Positions 28,122-36,436 of a stretch of 64,000 nt of DNA are shown here, in pieces. This stretch comes from Parabacteroides sp. PF5-9 (GTDB lineage: Bacteria; Bacteroidota; Bacteroidia; Bacteroidales; Tannerellaceae). The notes beneath the pieces were generated by a model that was given only the letters and a program-made list of their open reading frames with translations, was not told the origin of the DNA and did no database searches. Within the stretch, counting starts at the first letter, position 1, and the number at the start of each line of letters is the position of its first letter. Both the position numbers and the translations under genes were made by a program. The DNA lies in the NCBI RefSeq assembly GCF_029893105.1, contig NZ_JARXWG010000012.1, positions 1 through 64,000 on the forward strand, written 5' to 3'.

Positions 28122-28424
28122 GAAAAAATATAGTAAGTTGTTCGCGTAAAAGATTAAAATATATACAATTTACGATAAAATCGTATGGTTAATTTACTTT
28201 TATAATACGTATATCCAGTCGTTACTGTACGAGTGGGGATTTCATTTCTTCTCAATATTTCTCTTTGTTCTCCTTTGCAACTTATACACCTCCAAATTAT
28301 TCTGTCTGCCAACTTCAGACCAATTGCCTATTTTTAAGATAGTCTACATCCTTTTTCTACATCATATAATAGAAATAAAGAGATGATTCAGACAGTTTTT
28401 TTGTTACATCTAGGTCTGTTTTCT

Positions 28425-28508
28425 GTTAGAGGTACGTCTAAAACAATTTAGAGGTACGTCTAAATCTGTTTAGAGGTACGTGTAAAATCATTTAGAGGTA
28501 CCTCTAAC
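28425..28508. repeat. Family A array, copy 2
   Basis: Units start at 28425, 28447, 28469 and 28491: exactly 22-bp period, 18-bp units, 4-base spacers, as at 7597. First and last units match those of copy 1, and the outer ends GTTAGAGGTAC / GTACCTCTAAC are again inverted. The middle units are in the other order (GTCTAAA then GTGTAAA, against GTGTAAA then GTCTAAA). It lies in the 792-base gap 28046-28837, 70 bases left of a family C element; otherwise that gap holds the RND promoter and no gene that I can support. Confidence 0.9.
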
Positions 28509-28578
28509 AAAAAAGTGTCCAAAAAGGATCAAATCAATCGATGAGATGTTTCTGGTTTTTGTTTTAGATCTGTAAAAT

Positions 28579-28812
28579 AACGTGAGTTATAAAGATTTAT
28601 CTTCAGATAGGGTAATGTTTGAAGGTTTTCCAAAGGCCAAATCCCACAGGGATTTAATGTGCATAACCCCGGGTGAAGAGGAGCGTAGCGGATCGACCCG
28701 GGGTTATGCACATTTAACGCCTGTGGCGTTCGCCTTCACTATCTTCACCTTTTCTTCCATTCGAAAATCTCACAAGCTATTCGGATTGAATACTTTTTTC
28801 TTAACTCACATT
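28579..28812. repeat. Family C element, copy 2, opposite orientation
   Basis: Nearly the reverse complement of the element at 18298-18508. It opens with AACGTGAGTT (28579) and closes with AACTCACATT (28803-28812, one mismatch). The 19-bp internal stem is perfectly kept (28656-28674 and 28696-28714). The right third, from about 28760, has diverged or gained sequence, making it 234 bp instead of 211. It starts about 25 bases past the GH43 stop codon. Confidence 0.88.
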
Positions 28813-28837
28813 AAAGTAGAAAAGCGCAATCAAAGAG

Positions 28838-29953
28838 TTACAACCTCCACTCACTCTCCCATTCAATAACAAACCGTTCTCCTTCAAACTTGACCGGCAA
28901 CCAAATATATCGTCCGTCGATCGCATTTTCGGGTGTCCACCGGTCACCCATATAGATCAAACGACCTGATTGACCCTGGACCGGCAATAGATAAGTGCTT
29001 TGTGAATAAAATGTTTTATCGGCATCAGGACCTATACAAGGATTTCCCAACTCTTTCCATTCGCCCATAATATCAGAAGCCACAGCCGATCGCGCCTCAT
29101 TGGGTGACCAGCCGGTACATCCCGACATCATCAGGTAATATTTCCCCTCTTTCTTAAACATAGCCGGAGCCTCCATAAAACGGTTGGGGAAGAAACGTCC
29201 GTATTCACCGCTATAATCCAGATAATCGGGTGTGAGTTTAGCGATATGCAATGTGCTGTTTTCTTCGGAAGAATAGATATGATAAGCCGTCTGGTCGTCA
29301 TCGACAAACAGGTTCATATCACGAGCCATCTGACCTCCGGCAAAATCGCGTCCCAGAATATTCAACGAATCGACATGTTCCGGCAAGCTTGCCCCACTAA
29401 AAGATTGCCCTTCTGCTTTACTGACTCCTTTATGTATTTCCTGCACATTCGACGGATAAAAACCTTTATTGGGACGGACTGCTTTCAAATATCGATAAGG
29501 TCCTGTCGCCTGATCGCTGACTGCCACTCCGCTTAATGCACCTTTATACCCTTTTCCCTTGGGTTCGAGATGGAACCACATCACATATTTTCCCGTTTGT
29601 TTATTGTAAATCACTTTCGGTCGTTCCAGAATACACCCTTTTTCGATATCACTGCCCGACCCTTCCGGATCAACCGACAGGGCGATTCCTTCATCCGTCC
29701 AGTTGTAAAGATCGGATGAAGAATAACAATGTACCCCGACATTGGCAACATTCCCGGCTTCTCCTTCCGTTTTATGTTCGCCAAACCAGTAATAGAGTCC
29801 ATCAATATATAAAATGCCTCCGCCATGTGCATTGATATGCATCCCGTTGTTATCCAGCCATAACTCACCGGGGGTAAACGATTCATAACGAACCTTGTTC
29901 TGACAAGCACAAAAAATAAAAAAAGATAAAGCAATGAGAAGTAAGTTTTTCAT
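28838..29953 (-). CDS. GH43-family glycosidase, lipoprotein
   Basis: Five-bladed beta-propeller glycoside hydrolase of 371 aa with a lipoprotein signal ending FIFCAC. The N-terminal motif MHINAHGGGILYIDGLYYWFGEHK (in shorter pieces) is typical of the GH43 subfamilies with galactan or galactofuranose activity (such as subfamilies 24 and 34), where the usual first-blade general-base Asp is not evident. RPKVIYNKQTGKYVMWFH, then DDDQTAYHIYSS and MEAPAMFKKEGKYYLMMSG, carry the other conserved acids, with Glu of MEAPAMF the probable general acid. It has its own promoter. Exact substrate cannot be read from sequence. Confidence 0.88.
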   Translation of the reverse strand: MKNLLLIALSFFIFCACQNKVRYESFTPGELWLDNNGMHINAHGGGILYIDGLYYWFGEHKTEGEAGNVANVGVHCYSSSDLYNWTDEGIALSVDPEGSGSDIEKGCILERPKVIYNKQTGKYVMWFHLEPKGKGYKGALSGVAVSDQATGPYRYLKAVRPNKGFYPSNVQEIHKGVSKAEGQSFSGASLPEHVDSLNILGRDFAGGQMARDMNLFVDDDQTAYHIYSSEENSTLHIAKLTPDYLDYSGEYGRFFPNRFMEAPAMFKKEGKYYLMMSGCTGWSPNEARSAVASDIMGEWKELGNPCIGPDADKTFYSQSTYLLPVQGQSGRLIYMGDRWTPENAIDGRYIWLPVKFEGERFVIEWESEWRL

Positions 29954-30009
29954 GATGATTAAATTAAGATTAGATAACTGGCACCAACGTTGATAATCAG
30001 ACGTTCTGG

Positions 30010-30039
30010 CAAATGTAATACATTAATCAAAAAATACAA
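30010..30039 (-). promoter_or_regulatory. Promoter of the GH43 gene
   Basis: TTG (30037-30039) and TACATTTG (30010-30017) on the minus strand are 19 bases apart. The -33 element lies inside the end of the upstream beta-propeller gene. Confidence 0.7.
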
Positions 30040-31315
30040 TCACAGGATTATCTTCTTCATCAATATTTTTCAAGGCTTGTACTTTTTCAGGGAGTCTAAC
30101 TGTCTGATCCGAATGCTCTTCGAACCATGCTGTAATTTCATAGGCATGAAGTATACCGACACACTCCTGCTGGGGTGAAAGCGTATAAGGCTGAAGGGGC
30201 ATAAAGCCGTCTATATCGTTTACAAACCCTTGCTTCATAAGTCCAACCCGTGTTTCACCTGTGGATTTATCAAACATACCATGATAAAGCGTTCGATTAT
30301 CTCCGTTTTGATCTAATGGAGCGACGATATAGCGAAAGAATAAAAAATCGTCTTTTTCCAATATGTCAGTAATAAATATGGTATGATCATTCCGACGTTT
30401 CATACGTTCAGCCGCCGGCCAATGATAAGTGCCTAAATGAAAAAAACGTGACGGATGCAACTGTCTGTCGACAACCTGGTAAATCGTATCGTTAAAATCG
30501 CCTTTGAAATAAAAGTCGCTTCCGACAGACCAGAAATGGGTTGTTCCCTGTAATTGAAAATAAGTGATGTCGGGATCCTTTGTCGGAATAAATAGAACTC
30601 CGTGTAATCCTACAGGACCAAATAGTTCCATCGCCTTTTCTCCGTTATAAATATTGAACTGTGTCACCTGATCATAGGAAAATGGAATGGTATTGGCCTT
30701 CGAAACTGCAGATGTAGACTCTAAACTCTCTTTATTGAAAAAACAGAGGCTATCCAACGCATTATTTAGTTTTATTGTTCCGGGTATATAAGCGATCATT
30801 GTATGCTGATCATACCGGCTGAATGTTGCCGAACTCACCATACTCACCGGAGCTAACCAATTACCTCTATAACGACCTTGATCATCATAACAGACAAGCT
30901 CTTTATCGGCTTCTGCCGGGAAATAGATCTGCTGCTCTTGCTGGTCAACCCAACAATTAGTATTTTGGTATCCTCCGGGATCATTACCGATATGCCCCAC
31001 ACTGTGTAAGAAACGACCGGTTGTTTTATCAAATAGAAAACATTGCAACTGTCTGGTAGTGATCAGTATTTTGTCACCAATAATCTGAACTTGGGCTCCT
31101 CGTCCTATCAGGCAATCATCGGAGGTTTCTAACGGAAGGTAATGGATTTCCTTAAAATAATCAGCGGCTTTCAATTCGATCGGGTTCGACATCGCCGAAG
31201 CGATGTCGATTACCTGGTTGTTTATTTCTTTTTCGAAGGAACAAGAAGACAAGAATAACCCTGTTCCTAAAAAACATGCCGTATAGAAACTCTTTATTCG
31301 AGACTTATGTTTCAT
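30023..31315 (-). CDS. 6-bladed beta-propeller lipoprotein
   Basis: 430 aa exported protein with a lipoprotein signal (LFLSSCSF, Cys at about 25). The body shows repeating propeller-like strands such as GRFLHSVGHIGNDPGGY, which is characteristic of the Bacteroidetes 6-bladed beta-propeller families (DUF4934 / DUF5128 type). Function of these proteins is not known. Its start overlaps the M56 gene stop by four bases (ATGA), so it is translationally coupled to a BlaI/M56 pair and is probably the effector or partner of that signalling system, in the place where a beta-lactamase would sit in the classical bla systems. Confidence 0.82.
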   Translation of the reverse strand: MKHKSRIKSFYTACFLGTGLFLSSCSFEKEINNQVIDIASAMSNPIELKAADYFKEIHYLPLETSDDCLIGRGAQVQIIGDKILITTRQLQCFLFDKTTGRFLHSVGHIGNDPGGYQNTNCWVDQQEQQIYFPAEADKELVCYDDQGRYRGNWLAPVSMVSSATFSRYDQHTMIAYIPGTIKLNNALDSLCFFNKESLESTSAVSKANTIPFSYDQVTQFNIYNGEKAMELFGPVGLHGVLFIPTKDPDITYFQLQGTTHFWSVGSDFYFKGDFNDTIYQVVDRQLHPSRFFHLGTYHWPAAERMKRRNDHTIFITDILEKDDFLFFRYIVAPLDQNGDNRTLYHGMFDKSTGETRVGLMKQGFVNDIDGFMPLQPYTLSPQQECVGILHAYEITAWFEEHSDQTVRLPEKVQALKNIDEEDNPVIVFFD

Positions 31316-32865
31316 TTTTTTGTATAGACTAATACAACACCATTACTTGCCTTTTCTCCATATCGACTTACAGCATCTTCTCCTTTATAGATTTGTATCC
31401 TTTCAATCTTTGCCGTATCAAGTTCATGGATATACTCTCGGGTTGACTCTATATCATCAATATAATATAAAACGTTCTCAATATCACTATTCATAGTTGT
31501 CGTCTGAGCCTTTTTGATTTCTTCTTTATGCTCTTCTACATATCTTCCCGCTTTTTCAATTTCTTCTTTATGTTTTTCCAACTCAATAGCTACTATCGCA
31601 TCTATTTCTTGCTGATTCAAGGCGATTGCTTTCGCGATCTCAGCTTGGTGTTTTTCCAATTCGGCAGAAACAATGGCATTGATCTCCTGTTGGGTCAACA
31701 TATCTCCCATAACTTTTTCGATCTCCACCTGCACATCCACATCCATTTGCTTCTGAAGTTGTGTAATTTTCTGCTGAAGTTCCTCTATCTCTATATTCGG
31801 AATCGCAAAATCAAAGTCGAATTCGGAAAAATCAATCTCAGCAATATGCTCCACGACCTGAGAGATATCGACCGATACCGGAGGTTCAATTTTAATAGAG
31901 TCATTGGAATGTGATAAACTTTTAGCTTCAATCATTTCCTTAACCGGAACTAATTCGCTAATTTTGATACTGGAAATCTGCTCTAACTCACGAGAGATTT
32001 CAGGACGGGCAAATGCGGCTACTGCCATAGCTGCTAACGGGAGTACATAGAAGTACTTCAACCGTGCCCACGGATTTGATTTTCTTTTTAACATCATAGC
32101 TATTCGCTTTTTAAGTGAACTGTGATTAAAGCTGTTGGCCATAGAAGTGAAGCGCTGTGAACCAACAGCTTTTTTAATTAATAATAGTTGATATTTTTTT
32201 GCATCGATGCCTTGGGTTATAACGTTTTCATCCGCTTCATATTCATGGATATGCTGTAATTCACGTTTCAACAACCAGGCTGCCGGATTAAACCAATGAA
32301 AAATGACACAGATTTCGGTAACCAAAACGTCTATGGAGTGATACGCTTTGATATGTCCCCATTCATGCGATAAGATCGCCGATCCGCTTTCATTCAGATC
32401 TTTTTGGGAAATAACGATGTAGTTCATCCAGCTGAAAGGATGAATCGAACGGTCAACAACAACCAACCGAATATTTTTACCTGTTTTTTTCACTTTTCCC
32501 TGATTGATTATCCGTAAAATATGTCTGGCCGAATAAATAAACTGACAAACAAACGATAAACATCCGACGAAATATCCTCCTACAATCAGTTTGGCCCATA
32601 ATGGCGTTTTCATCGCATTTTCGTCGATTGATAAAGTAGCCAACATCCATAAAGAGTCCAGATCTATTACCGGATATTGTGCGAGTATCGGTTCTTGAAC
32701 CGTCAACTGGCAAAAAGGTATGAGCACCGACAATACGATTAAACTCAATAAAGCGATCCGGTTGAAACGATGAAATGTATCACGGCTTAATAGTAATTTA
32801 TAAAATAGATAAAATAGTGTCAGACAAACTGTAGACTTCAATATGTAGATAAAAAAAGCGCCCAT
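31312..32865 (-). CDS. M56 (BlaR1-type) membrane metallopeptidase with plug-like C-terminus
   Basis: 517 aa inner-membrane sensor protease of the BlaR1/MecR1 type. Helices are at about 5-25, 35-52, 92-112 and 272-287. The zinc site is SHEWGH (His167, His171) with Glu in HEYEADENV as third ligand, facing the cytosol in BlaR1. Unlike BlaR1, the part after the last helix is not a penicillin-binding domain. It is a charged helical stretch with a near-exact 26-residue tandem repeat (LTQQEINAIVSAELEKH at 390, LNQQEIDAIVAIELEKH at 416), ending in a segment like a TonB-receptor plug (ERIQIYKGEDAVSRYG and NGVVLVYTKK). It follows blaI by 6 bases and overlaps the beta-propeller gene. Confidence 0.9.
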   Translation of the reverse strand: MGAFFIYILKSTVCLTLFYLFYKLLLSRDTFHRFNRIALLSLIVLSVLIPFCQLTVQEPILAQYPVIDLDSLWMLATLSIDENAMKTPLWAKLIVGGYFVGCLSFVCQFIYSARHILRIINQGKVKKTGKNIRLVVVDRSIHPFSWMNYIVISQKDLNESGSAILSHEWGHIKAYHSIDVLVTEICVIFHWFNPAAWLLKRELQHIHEYEADENVITQGIDAKKYQLLLIKKAVGSQRFTSMANSFNHSSLKKRIAMMLKRKSNPWARLKYFYVLPLAAMAVAAFARPEISRELEQISSIKISELVPVKEMIEAKSLSHSNDSIKIEPPVSVDISQVVEHIAEIDFSEFDFDFAIPNIEIEELQQKITQLQKQMDVDVQVEIEKVMGDMLTQQEINAIVSAELEKHQAEIAKAIALNQQEIDAIVAIELEKHKEEIEKAGRYVEEHKEEIKKAQTTTMNSDIENVLYYIDDIESTREYIHELDTAKIERIQIYKGEDAVSRYGEKASNGVVLVYTKK

Positions 32866-32871
32866 ACAACT

Positions 32872-33234
32872 TTATTTGTTTTCTTCTTCCACACGACGGA
32901 TTAATTCTCTCAACTCTTCTATGGATATATCTTCTTCTTTAATTAAGGAGGAGACCACTCCCAGATAGGAGTTATTAAAATACTTTGCAATTACATTTTT
33001 CAATGTGCCTTTCCGGTATTCATCCTCTGTAACCGTCGCATAGTATTTGTAGGTATTACCAAAAGCCTCATGCGAGAGGAATCCTTTTTCTTCCAATCCC
33101 CTTACAATTGTAGATAGTGTATTGAAATGAGGTTTAGGATCTTCATAATAATCCAGAAGCTGTTTAACAAACATCGAACCCTTTTCCCAGAATAAACCTA
33201 TTATTTCTTCCTCTTTTGCTGTCAATCGTTTCAT
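32872..33234 (-). CDS. BlaI/MecI-family transcriptional repressor
   Basis: 120 aa winged-helix repressor from the start MKRLTAKEEEIIGLFWEKG; 16 further in-frame codons upstream overlap the operator region and are unlikely to be translated. The helix-turn-helix covers about 10-70 (HFNTLSTIVRGLEEKGFLSH) and the C-terminal helices form the dimer arm. In known systems a partner M56 protease causes cleavage of the repressor. Two palindromes, one just past the -7 box and one in the promoter spacer, suggest it represses its own operon (blaI-like, M56, beta-propeller). Confidence 0.93.
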   Translation of the reverse strand: MKRLTAKEEEIIGLFWEKGSMFVKQLLDYYEDPKPHFNTLSTIVRGLEEKGFLSHEAFGNTYKYYATVTEDEYRKGTLKNVIAKYFNNSYLGVVSSLIKEEDISIEELRELIRRVEEENK

Positions 33235-33261
33235 ATAGCAATCTGTTTGATGAGACAAATA

Positions 33262-33278
33262 AACTAAATAATTTAGTT
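33262..33278. promoter_or_regulatory. Operator-like palindrome 1 ahead of the blaI-like gene
   Basis: AACTAAA-TAA-TTTAGTT is a perfect 7-bp inverted repeat with a 3-base centre. It lies just downstream of the -7 box, around the expected transcription start, where bound repressor would block initiation. Confidence 0.65.
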
Positions 33279-33279
33279 G

Positions 33280-33310
33280 CAAAACTAAAACTAATAGTTA
33301 ATAAACCAAA
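33280..33310 (-). promoter_or_regulatory. Promoter of the BlaI / M56 / beta-propeller operon
   Basis: TTTG (33307-33310) and TAGTTTTG (33280-33287) on the minus strand are separated by 19 bases, a full match to the Bacteroidetes promoter. Operator-like palindromes lie within and beside it. Confidence 0.75.
33289..33299. promoter_or_regulatory. Operator-like palindrome 2, in the promoter spacer
   Basis: AACTA-A-TAGTT is a 5-bp inverted repeat lying between the -33 and -7 boxes. It shares the AACTA half-site with palindrome 1. Confidence 0.5.
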
Positions 33311-33361
33311 ACAGATTGTTCTATTGAAAATAAAGGGTATAGTGCGTAGAGGATAGTGCAC

Positions 33362-33396
33362 AAAAAAAGACGTTCCTTATTGAAACGTCTTTTTTT
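33362..33396. terminator. Terminator at the end of the V-ATPase operon
   Basis: AAAAAAAGACGTT (33362-33374) and AACGTCTTTTTTT (33384-33396) form a 13-bp stem with T-runs on both strands. It begins 22 bases past the K-subunit stop codon. Confidence 0.9.
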
Positions 33397-33418
33397 GTTT
33401 TATAATGAAATTCTTTAA

Positions 33419-33916
<498 letters not shown>

Positions 33917-35737
33917 TTATGCTTTTTTGAAAGGTACATAATCTCTACCACCACCTTCAAATTCCGCATTTTTATAATATTCCACAAAAATCAAACGGAT
34001 CGGATGTACTAAAGAACTGATCATACACAAGGCAAAGTTTATACTATGTCCAATCAAAAGAATGAGTAACATACCTATGAAACGTGCTACACCCGGTAGC
34101 CCTTCAGTCATCGTGTCCGCCAATTGGTTAAATACCCCGCCTAAAATAGATCCGGTCAAACCAATTGCAAACAGACGAATATAAGACAAAGTATCACCCA
34201 ACAAACCGGATGCCATATTGTATGTATTCCACAAACCTGCACCGAAATTGAAAAAAACATTCTTGCCGGGAGAATTATAGAATATCGCCACTAAGAAACC
34301 GATTGCGGCTACCCCGTAGCAAAGATAAATGACAGTTTGGGATAAATGCACATTCAACATCGGAAGGCCAAATGCAATAGCCAATGCCGCAATAACAAAT
34401 ACCCAGCCGAACTTAGCGATAGCATATTTTAATCCCTTTTGTGTTGTTGTCTGGAAAGCAGCAACAGTTTTCCCGTAAATAATATGGATAATACCAATCA
34501 CAATAGACAAAGTCATCAGATTATCACTATTCAGGAAATATCCTTTGATACTCTGGAATGCAGGTACTTCAATCAGCGATACACCAAAGAACGACCCTGT
34601 CAGAATACCGACAACAACCGTCATTCCTCCTAAATATTGGAACAGTGTCAGATAAGGCTTATAAGTCGGATCTACTTTCCTTTTCAGCAATGTACATCCC
34701 AATAAAATAAGCAGTCCATATCCTCCATCCCCGAAACATAACCCAAAAAACAACATAAAGAAAGGGGCTAAAAACGGAGTCGGATCATATTCCGTATACT
34801 TCGGAAGCGAGAACATTCGGGTAATCGGTTCATACAGTTTGCTGAAATGACTGTTCTTCAGTTTAATCGGCACTCTGTCGTTTTCCTGTATTTCCAATTG
34901 CTGATAAAAATAGCCGTCTTTATCCAAAGCAGCCTCTAAAGCCGGAACATGCTCTTCGGTAGTCCAGCCTTCCAGAAGCATTAATTTATCACTGGCCTGA
35001 AGATCGGTTTGAACAACGACATTTGCCCGGTTAAACTCATTTTGCAGATGACGATCCAACAAATCCAAGGTGTTATACTCACTGGCCGCAAGATGAATCA
35101 TCTTCTCGTCCAATGCTTGAATGTCCTTTTTCAATTGTTCAAAACGAAGCTGCAATTTAGAGAATCCCATATCAGGCATTTTAGGACGCTCAGCATCTAT
35201 TTCAATAACTGTACCTTCCTTTGTTAGGGTAATAAAATAAGTAACAGATTGAAAATTATTAATCAAAACAGCATTATATTTCTCTCCCCACGACGGTTCA
35301 TATCTGGACGTAGGACAAGAAAAGAAAGTGACATCAAAGCCGGCTTTCTTTAAATGCATAATATTCGTATAGCTGAAATCTCCCCAAAGAGTCATATAAT
35401 CGATATCTTTCTCTAAGGATTGCTTCACAGCCTGCATTTGCATCTTCTGTTCTTCCAAGCGTTCAATTTCTTCTATCAGCTTAAATCCTTGGTTCTTATC
35501 GATATCACGTGCGGGAGCAAGTTCGACCTTTCCATTTTCACTGTTCAGTCTCTTAAAATGACGCATCACAGCTGTTACACGTTTGCGCTCATTCAACATA
35601 TCCTGCAATTCAGTATGATCACCAACAGACTGTTTTTCCTGAATATGCACCACGCCTAAATCCCGCAATGTAGAAAGGAACTGATCATACTCTTTATGAA
35701 ATACCATAAAGGCATATTTATGCATATCCGTTATCAT
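33917..35737 (-). CDS. V-type ATPase subunit I (membrane stator)
   Basis: 606 aa two-part protein. The N-terminal half (about 1-300) is cytosolic, with coiled-coil segments (EEIERLEEQKMQMQAV, LRFEQLKKDIQALDEKM). The C-terminal half carries about seven to eight membrane helices from residue 330 (LFFGLCFGDGGYGLLILLG). The Arg of LSYIRLFAIGLTG is the conserved charge opposite the rotor. Its start overlaps the D-subunit stop by four bases. It anchors the stator and forms the ion half-channels. Confidence 0.94.
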   Translation of the reverse strand: MITDMHKYAFMVFHKEYDQFLSTLRDLGVVHIQEKQSVGDHTELQDMLNERKRVTAVMRHFKRLNSENGKVELAPARDIDKNQGFKLIEEIERLEEQKMQMQAVKQSLEKDIDYMTLWGDFSYTNIMHLKKAGFDVTFFSCPTSRYEPSWGEKYNAVLINNFQSVTYFITLTKEGTVIEIDAERPKMPDMGFSKLQLRFEQLKKDIQALDEKMIHLAASEYNTLDLLDRHLQNEFNRANVVVQTDLQASDKLMLLEGWTTEEHVPALEAALDKDGYFYQQLEIQENDRVPIKLKNSHFSKLYEPITRMFSLPKYTEYDPTPFLAPFFMLFFGLCFGDGGYGLLILLGCTLLKRKVDPTYKPYLTLFQYLGGMTVVVGILTGSFFGVSLIEVPAFQSIKGYFLNSDNLMTLSIVIGIIHIIYGKTVAAFQTTTQKGLKYAIAKFGWVFVIAALAIAFGLPMLNVHLSQTVIYLCYGVAAIGFLVAIFYNSPGKNVFFNFGAGLWNTYNMASGLLGDTLSYIRLFAIGLTGSILGGVFNQLADTMTEGLPGVARFIGMLLILLIGHSINFALCMISSLVHPIRLIFVEYYKNAEFEGGGRDYVPFKKA

Positions 35738-36345
35738 ACTTCTTCCTCCTTCTCTTTACGTTTCTCCAGATTGGTTCTCATAATCTTCTGCGATGCTTTA
35801 GAAAGACTTTCTTCATCTTCCATATACCGTTTCACCTTACGGATTGCATCCTGGTACCCCGGAATCTGTACTTTCTCAAAAAGATTGACTTTCTGAGTCG
35901 TTTTTTTCCGCGCATGCTCCAATAACTCCAGCTTCATACCTGAGAATTCAGCTTCAATACCTGTGCGTGCCAGTTGTTTTAACAGTTCAATCCCCTCCAT
36001 ATACCAAGAAGGAGTATTAAACAAACTGTATCGACCGATATCAAATTCGATATCATCCAATACAGGAACAACAACGCCGGCAAACTTCTTCGTAGACAGA
36101 AAAACGTCCTTTACCTTTATCAGTTCGGGATTGAATTCATTCCACAAAGCCACCATATTATTATAGCCTTGAATCTCTTTCTCCAGCTGAAGTTCCAATT
36201 TATTCACCTCATCTTTGGTCCGCTTCACTTCCAGACGCAAAGCACTCTCCTTACTCTTAATCGTAGGAAGCGAACGTTCACGTACCTTCAGTTGTTTTTC
36301 CAGTTGCTGAAGCGAGGTCTTATTATATTGAAACTTTATTGCCAC
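35734..36345 (-). CDS. V-type ATPase subunit D (central stalk)
   Basis: 203 aa subunit that forms a long coiled coil turning inside the A3B3 head. The N-terminal (about 5-65) and C-terminal (about 150-200) helices are clear. It follows gene B after a 91-base gap filled with ATTAATCATT-type repeats, the only sizeable gap in the operon, and overlaps gene I. Confidence 0.92.
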   Translation of the reverse strand: MAIKFQYNKTSLQQLEKQLKVRERSLPTIKSKESALRLEVKRTKDEVNKLELQLEKEIQGYNNMVALWNEFNPELIKVKDVFLSTKKFAGVVVPVLDDIEFDIGRYSLFNTPSWYMEGIELLKQLARTGIEAEFSGMKLELLEHARKKTTQKVNLFEKVQIPGYQDAIRKVKRYMEDEESLSKASQKIMRTNLEKRKEKEEEV

Positions 36346-36436
36346 TTTTCTTAATTATTAATTGTTAATGATGAATGATTAATCTGTTACTATCTCTTCG
36401 TGTTTTGATAATTAATCATTAAACATTAATCATTGA
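36346..36436. repeat. ATTAATCATT-type filler between V-ATPase genes B and D
   Basis: Words such as ATTATTAATTGTTAATGATG and ATTAATCATTAAACATTAAT make up this gap, in contrast to the tight spacing of the other genes in the operon. No promoter box was recognised, so the operon is probably still read through. Confidence 0.6.

Noticed and set aside
31312-33234. Beta-lactam resistance system
   Set aside because: BlaI and M56 are present but there is no penicillin-sensor domain and no beta-lactamase gene; the third gene is a beta-propeller lipoprotein.
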